From: Prevotella melaninogenica
GTDB taxonomy: Bacteria > Bacteroidota > Bacteroidia > Bacteroidales > Bacteroidaceae
Assembly (NCBI RefSeq): GCF_013267595.1
Contig: NZ_CP054011.1
Coordinates: 1,378,147-1,442,146, forward strand
Direction of reading: 5' to 3'
DNA: 64,000 nt
The position numbers were made by a program, and so were the translations under genes. A model generated the notes under the pieces. The model was given only the letters and a program-made list of their open reading frames with translations. It was not told the DNA's origin and did no database searches. Below are positions 56,529 through 64,000 of the stretch, piece after piece (position 1 is the stretch's first letter; every line of letters begins with the position of its first letter).

Positions 56529-57332
56529 CTATTCAAACCTTAGTTCGTCGAAATCTTCTATTTCCGAGAGTTTCATTAATGGCTTTTTCTTCAACTTAAC
56601 GACAGTCCTCTTGAACACTTCATCTATTTCAGAGTCATCATCAGAATCAGCATTAAAGTTGTAAGCATTAATATTCTCATCATCATATTCGACGCCTGTA
56701 AGAAAGTTAATGCTCGTTTTGGATAAGACTACTGGTCCACGATCATGAGACGCTTCATAGCCTATAAGCATAAAATCTGAGTTCTGATAACGGAAACAAT
56801 ACTCCCAATAACCATATCTACCATGGTAATAATGTAAATATAGCTTACTATCCTTTATAATTACACCCAACTCTGGAGAAAAATAATTACCTCCATCCTC
56901 ATTCTCTGATGAGAAGCAGTTGTAATTCTTCGACGCAAGTTTATAACCATCTTTCTCAGTAAACAGTATGATAATACCCCTACGATTACGGTCTACAACT
57001 TTATCAAAACTGTTTTTTACGAAGCCATCCTTACGTGTTGCCTTGATGATTAACACACAGTCTTCAAGCCCATCTTTGTTCAAGTCGCCCGATATCTTCT
57101 CAAATAGTTTATAACCTTTGGGAATGAAATCAGTTATTCGCTGCTTGTCAGCAATATCATACTGACGCATATCTCCTTGTTTTTCCACCTTTGATATACG
57201 CTTCATTGACTGGCTTACTGCGGCTTGATGGTTGGCAGTATCGCCTTTTGACCGTGCCTTATCACGGCAACCTGACAGTATAAAGATCGTTAATATCAGC
57301 CCTACTACAGTCGTCTTGTTCATTTGATTCAA
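56529..57332 (-). CDS. Lipoprotein, downstream paralogue of a tandem pair
   Basis: 267 residues. Lipobox ILSGC (Cys 22). ADKQRITDFIPKGYKLFEKISGDLNKDGLEDCVLIIKATRKDG carries a calcium-loop-like DLNKDGLED, and FSSENEDGG and HGRYGYWEYCFRYQNSDFMLIGYE follow. Over most of its length it is strongly similar to the protein encoded at 57350-58144, down to nearly identical DNA at 57176-57260, so the two arose by recent duplication. Function unknown; likely periplasmic or surface. Confidence 0.78.
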   Translation of the reverse strand: MNQMNKTTVVGLILTIFILSGCRDKARSKGDTANHQAAVSQSMKRISKVEKQGDMRQYDIADKQRITDFIPKGYKLFEKISGDLNKDGLEDCVLIIKATRKDGFVKNSFDKVVDRNRRGIIILFTEKDGYKLASKNYNCFSSENEDGGNYFSPELGVIIKDSKLYLHYYHGRYGYWEYCFRYQNSDFMLIGYEASHDRGPVVLSKTSINFLTGVEYDDENINAYNFNADSDDDSEIDEVFKRTVVKLKKKPLMKLSEIEDFDELRFE

Positions 57333-57349
57333 AACTTATATCTTATCTA

Positions 57350-58144
57350 TTAATCATCTGTATTCAGTCTCTCTATTTCAAGTTCATCAAAATCATCTAT
57401 CTCCGAGAGTTTCTTTAATGGTTCTTTCTTCAGCTTTATAACTTTCCGTACAAACTTTTCTTCCGCATCATCATCATACTTATTGACATTATCATCATCA
57501 TACCTAACCCCTGTAAGGAAGTTAATACTCACTTTTCCAAGCACTGTTGGACCCTGACTACCAAATGATTCATAACCTATCAACATAAAGTCAGAGTCTT
57601 GATAACGGAAGCAATACTCCCAATAGCCATACCGACCATGAGCATAATGTACAAAAAGCTTACTATTCCTAATATCTATACTCAGGTAAGGAGCAAAATA
57701 AACTCCACCATCCTCATTCTCTGACGAGAAGCAGTTGTAATTCTTTACAGCAACTTTATAGCCTTTCTCTTCAGAGAACAGCACAATAATACCCCTACGA
57801 TTTCGGTCTATCAATTTACCTTCATAATCTCTTTCAAAGCCATCCTTGCGTGTTGCCTTGATGATTAACACGCAGTCGTCAAGCCCATCTTTGTTCAAGT
57901 CGCCCGATATCTTCTCAAATAGTTTATAACCTTTGGGAATAAAATCAGTTATTCGCTGCTTGTCAGCAACATCATACTGACGCATATCTCCTTGTTTTTC
58001 CACCTTTGATATACGCTTCATTGACTGGCTTACTGCGGCTTGATGGTCAACAGTATCGGCTTTTGACCGCACCTTATCACGGCAACCTGTCAATGCCATT
58101 GCCATACAGAGCAAACAAAGAATTATCTTACTGACTTGTTTCAT
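57350..58144 (-). CDS. Lipoprotein, upstream paralogue of a tandem pair
   Basis: 264 residues from the ATG at 58144 (MKQVSKIILCLLCMAMALTGC, lipobox LTGC). The longer frame adds a sequence unlike its paralogue. Same domain order as the neighbouring protein: MRQYDVADKQRITDFIPKGY, SGDLNKDGLDDCVLIIKATR, HGRYGYWEYCFRYQDSDFM. It ends 17 bp before the paralogue, so the pair is one transcription unit. Differences are concentrated in the C-terminal acidic stretch. Function unknown. Confidence 0.78.
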   Translation of the reverse strand: MKQVSKIILCLLCMAMALTGCRDKVRSKADTVDHQAAVSQSMKRISKVEKQGDMRQYDVADKQRITDFIPKGYKLFEKISGDLNKDGLDDCVLIIKATRKDGFERDYEGKLIDRNRRGIIVLFSEEKGYKVAVKNYNCFSSENEDGGVYFAPYLSIDIRNSKLFVHYAHGRYGYWEYCFRYQDSDFMLIGYESFGSQGPTVLGKVSINFLTGVRYDDDNVNKYDDDAEEKFVRKVIKLKKEPLKKLSEIDDFDELEIERLNTDD

Positions 58145-58293
58145 GTCGTATATAGTATTGCTTTCTTCTGCAAATATAGATAAAAAAAAGGATAACAAGC
58201 GACAAAAAAACACCTTTTATTATCACCAAAGTGTATGTGTTTACTAATCAAAAAGAAGGTAGATCAATAGCACAACAATCCTCTCCTACGAAT

Positions 58294-58383
58294 TATTTTC
58301 ATGACAAGAAGAATTTATTTTCATAAAGATAAATATTTATTTTCACGACAAAAAATATTTATTTTCATGAAAATAATTCGGCA
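58294..58383. repeat. AT-rich TTTTCATGAAAA repeat block, second copy
   Basis: AATTATTTTCATGACAAG ... AAATATTTATTTTCACGAC ... TTTTCATGAAAATAATTCG; near-identical to 37894-37984. It lies in the 342-bp gap between two divergent genes. Confidence 0.75.
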
Positions 58384-58486
58384 ACCATAGTTCTTACTTG
58401 TTTATATCGGTACTTTTAATTACTTTTGCAACCGTAGGAAATGATAGAATCGATAGTTAATTATAAAACAAAAGAGGGTTAGGAAT

Positions 58487-59236
58487 ATGAGAAGAAAGGT
58501 TTTCTACTTTTTATTATTTACGCTGTTTGCTGTTAATTGCATGGCTTTCAACCTTTCTGCCGACACCACAAAGACAAGTAAAAAGGCTGATAATCCACTG
58601 ATAGAGGACGGATATGACGTCGATGCTGATACGGTTATGGGATATTATGGGAAGCCAATTCAACACCTGACAAGCTTTACGAATAACACCATAACGCTTA
58701 GTTGTCCTACACCAAACCGCTGGAAGGGCTTTTATACATGGAAGGGCTTTAAGATATCTAACTTCTATGTGAAGACGGGTGAAGCATCTTTCAAGGGAAT
58801 GAATGCCGCTATTTTGTCTCCGATAACGATGACGACAAGCATAGACAGCATCACAGATTCGATCTTTACCGACCGTCTTCTTGCCATTGAATACAAGGGA
58901 AACAGATGGGTTTATAGCAATGTTATCCGTAACACGGAGGCGGATGTAATGCTAAGTTTTGAGGAGATTACGACAGGAAAAGAGGGTATAGAACTGAGTT
59001 ATGAGGGTGGACAAGGATACAAATATGACTATCAACTCCTTATCAATATGTCTGATGGACAACCCTGTTTGACGAACATCTACGTTGAAGAACACAATTC
59101 TACTGCAAAGTATCAAGCCACACATCAATTCGATTTTACGGCATTTGACGACGAAGGTGACTTCTCTCTTTATCGTTACCGACGCCATTTTCCAATGCTC
59201 TTACGGATGGGAAACTATGAAGCCTTTGGTGAATAG
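58487..59236 (+). CDS. Uncharacterised exported protein
   Basis: 249 residues with signal peptide MRRKVFYFLLFTLFAVNCMAF (a Cys in the signal region is not in a good lipobox). Beta-rich mature part with ITLSCPTPNRWKGFYTWKGFKISNFYVKTGEASFKGM, then MTTSIDSITDSIFTDRLLAIEYKGNRWVYSN, and a Tyr/Arg-rich end. Family not recognised. It is convergent with the helix-hairpin-helix/barrel gene, 50 bp apart. Confidence 0.65.
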   Translation: MRRKVFYFLLFTLFAVNCMAFNLSADTTKTSKKADNPLIEDGYDVDADTVMGYYGKPIQHLTSFTNNTITLSCPTPNRWKGFYTWKGFKISNFYVKTGEASFKGMNAAILSPITMTTSIDSITDSIFTDRLLAIEYKGNRWVYSNVIRNTEADVMLSFEEITTGKEGIELSYEGGQGYKYDYQLLINMSDGQPCLTNIYVEEHNSTAKYQATHQFDFTAFDDEGDFSLYRYRRHFPMLLRMGNYEAFGE

Positions 59237-59286
59237 TAACCTATGTTATCCTCCCCATAAATCGTAATCACATAAAGTATCAGCAC

Positions 59287-61281
59287 CTAAAACCGCCAAC
59301 GCAACTGAATATCAAGTCCACTTAGCGTTGAGGAATTGACTTGCTGAAGTCCTGAGGATATGTGGTCACGGTCGAAATAATGCGTGGTTGAACTGCGAAG
59401 AATTATCATAAGACGGCTCGATAGGTCTGCCCGAGCAAACAGACTATAGTGCATACCCTTACCAAAGAAGGCAGGAAAACTAAAAGAATAGAGTGGACCA
59501 CGTTCATAAATATAGATACGTGAAGCGAAATCTGTCGTTTGGAAATAACCAATCATACCATTCAGCGTGAGCCACGAAAGCGGTTTCCAAGCCCCAGACT
59601 CACTCACCATATAACCGAAACTACGCTTGAGATAATTGCTTGCAACGACATCCAACTGGCTTTTACAGCTCCAAGATTCTACCGAATAAGCCAAAGAAAG
59701 ACGACCACGTTGCGTCACTTCGTTGACAAGAGTGGTCTTATCTCGATTGTCTTTCTCACGTATTCTAAAGCGATAGCGAGCCAAAAGCACCCAACGTTGA
59801 CGACTATAAGTTAGCATCAGTAGGTTATCCCATGCCTTACTAACTGTATGTGCGCCAAAACGAGGGTGTGAGAAATAAGCGAAATCACTATAAGCCATGA
59901 ACGACAAACCCCGTTTTACATTCCAATTCGCACCAATGAGTAATCCACTTTCATTCTGAACCGCCCCATTATCACCAAAACTACGTGCGAAGAGTGCTGT
60001 GTATTGGTAGCCATAATAACGCTGAACGGCAAGTAAAGAGAGCTTAGAAGTAGGCTGATAGGAAAGGTTATTCACCATAGCAATGCTTCCTTTGCTATCC
60101 ATTGCCGTCTCACCTGCCAACGACCAACGTGGATGCTGATAGCTATAGTCTGCACTTACGTTCCAAAAGTTAGTCCCTGAAGGAGCATAATGACGGTAAT
60201 ATAAGGACGTATTGGGCGTTAACTCCTTGTTGAAACAAGAATAAACGCCCGATAATCCCACACGAAAAGCACCCGATGACCAGCCTAAGTGGGTTCCTGC
60301 AGTAAACTGTGTGGCAACATCTTTACTGTTTATCTCACGCACAGTACGGTGATAACCAGTCTTGAGAATTGTCTTAATGGTTCCACTATCCGTTAGTGTA
60401 GCATCTATACTGCGGTAAGAAAGAAAAGTGGTTAGGTCAAGATGCTTTGCAATTCCCACCGTTGCAGCCGCTCCCTGCAGATAATTAGCAGCCGAACGAG
60501 AGGAATGTGCGCGAATACCTGTTGATTGTCTGCCTAACATTGAGAGCATGGCAAGTTTCCCAAAGCCAAAAGAATTGTTGATAATGAGTCCTTGTCCGAA
60601 GTTCACTTTATATCGTCCTACAGCCAAAGTCTTCAAGCGTCCCATCTTTCTTAACAGCAAGTAAAAACTGTAATGGTCATAACCAAGACGATTACCATAC
60701 GCAAAGAAGGGTTCACCAGCATCTTGTGCGCCTAACAATCCAGCCTGAACATAATCGCCATAACGGAAGGAATAACGGAAAGAATGGGCATAAGGATAGC
60801 CAAGATAGCCTTTCTGGTCGCCTTCACGCTGATAAAAAGGAATATGACCGGTCAATAAGATGGTATGCTTTCCACCTTTTATAATTGATTTAAGTGTGGG
60901 AAACTGGTGTTGTTCTTCTACTGGAGAGACATAGACAAAATAAGGAAGAAGCTGGCGACGGAGGGCATCTAAGGATTCAATCATAGCCAACTCGCCCAAT
61001 GACTGCATACCATGATATTGATAAACATAGGCTTGTATGTCCTCAATTTGTTCTGCTGTAAGAAACGGGATACGTGCAAGTTCGTCCCTACTTACCGTAT
61101 TGAGGTTGAGTGGATGTTCTGAAAGGTCGGCTAATAGTTCAAAAGTTTCCTCCTTTGCATCCACGTTTTCTTCGTTACTTGCATAGAGTTCTTCAAACAA
61201 TTCTTCCCAATCATAGCTCTGTTGTGCTGTAGAAGTGAGGCTAAAAAGCCCTAAAAGGCAGGTCAATAGTAGATTTCTCAT
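59287..61281 (-). CDS. Exported helix-hairpin-helix protein with C-terminal outer-membrane barrel
   Basis: 664 residues with signal peptide MRNLLLTCLLGLFSLTSTAQ. Residues 40-110 carry ComEA-like helix-hairpin-helix units: HPLNLNTVSRDELARIPFLTAEQIEDIQAYV and LGELAMIESLDALRRQLLPYF. From about 130 on, the sequence is rich in alternating aromatic strands (HSFRYSFRYGDYVQAGLLG, KVNFGQGLI, YSFSFPAFFGKGMHYSLFARADL) and ends in a C-terminal strand IQLRWRF with terminal Phe, as expected of an outer-membrane barrel. The pairing suggests DNA or protein binding on the periplasmic side; a DNA-uptake role is only an idea. Confidence 0.82.
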   Translation of the reverse strand: MRNLLLTCLLGLFSLTSTAQQSYDWEELFEELYASNEENVDAKEETFELLADLSEHPLNLNTVSRDELARIPFLTAEQIEDIQAYVYQYHGMQSLGELAMIESLDALRRQLLPYFVYVSPVEEQHQFPTLKSIIKGGKHTILLTGHIPFYQREGDQKGYLGYPYAHSFRYSFRYGDYVQAGLLGAQDAGEPFFAYGNRLGYDHYSFYLLLRKMGRLKTLAVGRYKVNFGQGLIINNSFGFGKLAMLSMLGRQSTGIRAHSSRSAANYLQGAAATVGIAKHLDLTTFLSYRSIDATLTDSGTIKTILKTGYHRTVREINSKDVATQFTAGTHLGWSSGAFRVGLSGVYSCFNKELTPNTSLYYRHYAPSGTNFWNVSADYSYQHPRWSLAGETAMDSKGSIAMVNNLSYQPTSKLSLLAVQRYYGYQYTALFARSFGDNGAVQNESGLLIGANWNVKRGLSFMAYSDFAYFSHPRFGAHTVSKAWDNLLMLTYSRQRWVLLARYRFRIREKDNRDKTTLVNEVTQRGRLSLAYSVESWSCKSQLDVVASNYLKRSFGYMVSESGAWKPLSWLTLNGMIGYFQTTDFASRIYIYERGPLYSFSFPAFFGKGMHYSLFARADLSSRLMIILRSSTTHYFDRDHISSGLQQVNSSTLSGLDIQLRWRF

Positions 61282-61371
61282 TTAGTTAGACTTTCAAAGT
61301 ATTAAGACAACAAATATAGTCTTTGTTACTGAGAAAAGCAAACAAAATGATGAGAAAAGTATAAAGAAAAA

Positions 61372-61872
61372 GGTTCTTCCTTTAAATACGTAGCTTGTTA
61401 ATAGAATGAGATTAATCAACATACATGGTATGATTACTCCCAATTAGGTGGCTTTAGAATGGGGGATAAACTATGCGATAAATGTAATTAGGTATGATAT
61501 CTATCTGTCTTCTACAAACAACTTATTCCTATTAGCCTAATTAGGCTATTTGGTCCAATTGGGCTAATTAGGCTAATAACTTATTATTCTGTCATAATTT
61601 TTCACATCATAATTTTGAATACATGCTCTTTTGGCTTCTAAAAGACGCCCAATTGGCTTGCAAAAGGTGCCCTTTAAGACCCTTACTAACGCCCTTTTGA
61701 AGTCCAATTAAGCACCTTTTACTTTACTACTTTATAACTAATTGATTTACTGTTGGTTGCAAACTTGCCTTTTATGTGTGTTTTTATCCTTATTTATAGA
61801 TGTTTTATTTGAAATTATGTAATGATTTTTCAAAGCCTTATCAGCAGATTTTCGAAGGCTTAAAATAAATGT
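61372..61872 (-). repeat. Dispersed long intergenic repeat, copy C (core 61618-61720), reverse orientation
   Basis: The reverse complement matches copies A, B and D over the whole length, with the TTAGCCTAATTAGG palindromes also present in copy B. Beyond its left end it starts AGGTTCTTCCTTTAAATACG, and a mirrored TATTTAACGGAAGAACC lies at 61918-61935, so the locus has inverted ends. Confidence 0.85.
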
Positions 61873-61935
61873 TTTTCAATATCAGAATTTGGGTTAAAGC
61901 AATACGAAAAGCGTCTACATATTTAACGGAAGAAC

Positions 61936-62002
61936 CAAAGAAAAGCCCTCTCATCCTTCTCTTAGACCACGATTTATGGCAAAAGAGAAGCGATGAGAGG
62001 GT
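61936..62002 (-). terminator. Terminator of lipoprotein gene at 62051-62596
   Basis: On the minus strand CCCTCTCATC.CTTCTCTT pairs with AAGAGAAG.GATGAGAGGG, then CTTTTCTTTGG. Confidence 0.85.
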
Positions 62003-62050
62003 TATGACTTATGCTAATAAGCGCAAAGAGCGATAAAAGCAACGGCTGTC

Positions 62051-62596
62051 TTACTGGATTCTCACGCTCTTTCCGTCCTTATAACAAGCGATAGTGCGAC
62101 TGCCGTTAGTATAGATATCCTCACTACCAGGCATATCCAAGGTGAAACCTGCAGCCTTTACCTGCGCCACAAGATTATCATACGCAGGCTGATTGAACAC
62201 TGCAATGATAATCGCTCCATCCTTAAATGCTACGTAACTTGACACACCTTTGCGCATTGGCTTTGGATAATCCTCATACTTATCAGCGGTAAGAAGCTTT
62301 GCAAGCGCACAATTCTTATAGTACATCTTAGAGAACTTATCGAGTCGATAAACCTCATAATTTGTCTTCAATTTATAACCATATTTCTTCGTAATAGCCT
62401 CTACCTTGTCTGGATTCTGATACATATCCAAAGCGTCTGCAATACTGATTACCTCCTTCAAAGGCTCAACTGCGACAACTGGTTCTTGAGCAACTGGTGT
62501 CGTAACTGGTGCTGCTGCCTTCTGTTGTGTACCACAACTATTCAAGATTAAAGCAAGTACAAGGACGATAGGAGCTATCCATACATTCTTTTTCAT
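62051..62596 (-). CDS. Uncharacterised lipoprotein
   Basis: 181 residues. Lipobox ILNSC (Cys 21), followed by an Ala/Pro/Val-rich linker. The C-terminal ~130 residues form a small alpha/beta domain with IADALDMYQNPDKVEAITKKYGYKLKTNYEVYRLDKFSKMYYKN and DGAIIIAVFNQPAYDNLVAQVKAAGF. No known function; similar lipoproteins with a PDKVEAIxKKYGY helix occur in Bacteroidales. Located 81 bp after the ABC ATPase gene on the same strand. Confidence 0.72.
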   Translation of the reverse strand: MKKNVWIAPIVLVLALILNSCGTQQKAAAPVTTPVAQEPVVAVEPLKEVISIADALDMYQNPDKVEAITKKYGYKLKTNYEVYRLDKFSKMYYKNCALAKLLTADKYEDYPKPMRKGVSSYVAFKDGAIIIAVFNQPAYDNLVAQVKAAGFTLDMPGSEDIYTNGSRTIACYKDGKSVRIQ

Positions 62597-62677
62597 AAGT
62601 TCTTTCTATTTATTTTAATGTTTTATTTATTACGTATTGGGATGCGAAAGCTATTGAAACATTGACTAAAACCAAGA

Positions 62678-63388
62678 CTAACTATCAATGATTGCACGGA
62701 TAGAAGCCTTCACTTCCGATGCAGACACAGCTTGTAAAGTACCCTTCTTTACCTCCAACAAGCTATCAGCAAAGCGTACAGCGAGTTCTAAGTCATGCGT
62801 TGATAGGAGGATAAGTTTATCCCTTTCATGTGCCATTCGCTGTAAAGACTGAAAGGTTTCAGCCTTAGAAGGAAAATCGAGGAAGGCTGTTGGCTCATCA
62901 AGTAAGATGATAGGGGTTTCTTGAGCCAGTGCTTTCGCAATCATTACCTTCTGCCTTTCGCCATCAGAAAGAGTCTGAATCATTCTCCCTCTGAGGTTTT
63001 CAATCCCCATCGTAGCGATTGCATCATCGACAACCTTACGGTCTTCCGCACGCAATCGACCAAAGAAACCTGTATAAGGCGACCTTCCCAAGCCTATTAT
63101 CTCCTCTATCGTGAGGTTCTGCACATCTGGTTTTTGTGTCAAAACAATACTCACCTGCCGTGCAAGTTCCCGCTGAGAGAAAGAGCCGATATCACGATTA
63201 CCCAACAAAAGGCTACCTTTCAACTTCGGAAGAAAGCCTGTGAGGGTCTTTAAAAGGGTTGATTTACCAATTCCATTCTCTCCTATCAAGCATGCTAACT
63301 GCCCACTCCGTAACTCTAAGTTGATGTCAGAGATAACAGGATGGGACAGCGAATAGCCTACTGATAACTGAGATAAGTTGATAACCAT
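62678..63388 (-). CDS. FecE/BtuD-type ABC transporter ATP-binding protein
   Basis: 236 residues. Walker A GENGIGKSTLLKTL (37-50), signature LSDGERQKVMIAKALA near 140, Walker B PIILLDEPTAFLDFP near 160 and the switch His in LSTHDLELAVRFADS. The sequence type fits importers of iron chelates or cobalamin. The expected FecCD/BtuC permease and binding-protein genes are absent here: upstream, 18 bp away, lies a YidE-type transporter gene; downstream is a lipoprotein. The permease may be elsewhere, or the ATPase may be shared. Confidence 0.88.
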   Translation of the reverse strand: MVINLSQLSVGYSLSHPVISDINLELRSGQLACLIGENGIGKSTLLKTLTGFLPKLKGSLLLGNRDIGSFSQRELARQVSIVLTQKPDVQNLTIEEIIGLGRSPYTGFFGRLRAEDRKVVDDAIATMGIENLRGRMIQTLSDGERQKVMIAKALAQETPIILLDEPTAFLDFPSKAETFQSLQRMAHERDKLILLSTHDLELAVRFADSLLEVKKGTLQAVSASEVKASIRAIIDS

Positions 63389-63406
63389 TGCGACACTAAG
63401 GACCTA

Positions 63407-64000
63407 TCAGACGAAGAACATGACTAATATCTGTGCAATAATAACCCTGGCAAACATGCCCAAAGGATAAACCGAAGCATAACTAATGTTGCTCGTTTCA
63501 CCCTTTACCGTATCGTTGGCGTAGCCCAATGCCATTGGATTAGCCATCGAACCGCAAAGGATACCACAGATAGTGCCGAAGTCAAACTTCTTCAATCGCA
63601 GGGCTATTAACCCAACAATGACAACCGGAACAACGGTAAGTGCAAAGCCTAAACCTATCCATAGCAAACCTTCTGGGCGCACAACGGTATCGAGGAAGTC
63701 TTTACCAGCATCCAAGCCTAAGCACGCCAGATAGAGTGATAAGCCCAACTTACGAAGCATGAGTGAGGCACTACGCGTCGTATAAGCAATGAAATGCAAA
63801 CGAGGACCAAAGGCTCCAGCCAATATACCCATGATGATTGGACCACCAGCAATACCCAATCGGATTGGTGAGTCCATACCAGGAATGTTGAGAGGGATTG
63901 TTCCTAAAGCCAAACCAAGAAGCATTCCGAGGAAGATGACAGCAAGATTAGGTTCGTTAAGCGTCTTAACAGAGTTGCCCAAGAAGGTCTCTGCATGATC
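63407..64000 (-). CDS. YidE/AspT-type transporter, C-terminal part (5' end outside window)
   Basis: The frame is open to the window edge (DHAETFLGNSVKTLNEPN at the visible start), so only the last ~198 residues are seen. They contain six hydrophobic segments, with LGIAGGPIIMGILAGAFG, LGLSLYLACLGLDAGKDF and DFGTICGILCGSMANPMALGY, the repeat pattern of the YidE/YbjL/aspartate:alanine exchanger family. The substrate is unknown. The short in-window start at 63982 (TTG) is not used. It is followed 18 bp later by the ABC ATPase gene. Confidence 0.82.
   Translation of the reverse strand, partial: DHAETFLGNSVKTLNEPNLAVIFLGMLLGLALGTIPLNIPGMDSPIRLGIAGGPIIMGILAGAFGPRLHFIAYTTRSASLMLRKLGLSLYLACLGLDAGKDFLDTVVRPEGLLWIGLGFALTVVPVVIVGLIALRLKKFDFGTICGILCGSMANPMALGYANDTVKGETSNISYASVYPLGMFARVIIAQILVMFFV

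Overview
The window looks like a chromosomal segment of a Bacteroidales bacterium, most likely Prevotella (oral P. melaninogenica-like group). The evidence is a low-to-moderate GC content, many promoters of the Bacteroidetes type (TTG-N19/20-TAnnTTTG), weak Shine-Dalgarno sequences, SusC/TonB receptors, a fimbrillin-type lipoprotein, many Bacteroidales lipoproteins of unknown function, and tRNA genes without an encoded CCA. The genus call is an inference; no database was searched.

Layout. 1-6.3 kb is an accessory or defence-like island: the 3' part of an Eco57I-type DNA methylase gene, a zinc-ribbon/DUF4145 protein, an AlbA_2/GHKL-like ATP-binding protein, a frameshifted RhuM gene and a DprA/SMF-like protein. 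It ends beside tRNA-Leu(CAA). 6.9-14 kb holds manC, a small membrane protein, greA and a HIT hydrolase (greA has a terminator in its leader), a candidate small RNA, and pdxS-pdxT behind a kinase-like/AraC fusion that appears to have lost kinase catalytic residues and may be a vitamin B6 sensor. 14-21 kb has a TonB receptor with a CxxC in its plug, an SPFH-SHOCT/membrane/zinc-ribbon operon and a YwqK/MORN-repeat protein. 21-28 kb is decaying: an N-terminally truncated alpha-galactosidase-like gene, a fimbrillin lipoprotein unit, an IS5-type transposase scrap and a frameshifted, truncated SusC gene.

28.7-43.6 kb is mostly housekeeping: yifB/comM, a thioredoxin-fold lipoprotein whose CxxC is SxxS, tRNA-Leu(UAA), an SRPBCC protein, pyrE, comF, recX, prmC, ribD (carrying an in-frame palindromic repeat), a CyuA-like cysteine desulfidase, an SF1 helicase and a canonical Fic protein. 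43.9-64 kb carries a C69 dipeptidase, tRNA-Arg(CCU), an ADP-ribosylglycohydrolase, a patatin, an RluA-type pseudouridine synthase, kup, metG, a Fic protein with Gln in place of the catalytic His, duplicated lipoproteins, a helix-hairpin-helix/beta-barrel protein, a FecE-like ATPase and the C-terminal part of a YidE-type transporter.

The most striking non-genic structure is a dispersed intergenic repeat. Six copies share a ~100-bp core, and four of them extend to about 500 bp. Other families also occur: GC-rich CCCCTCC/GGAGGGG palindromes, AT-rich TTTTCATGAAAA blocks, a 16-bp tandem repeat and TTAGCCTAATTAGG palindromes.
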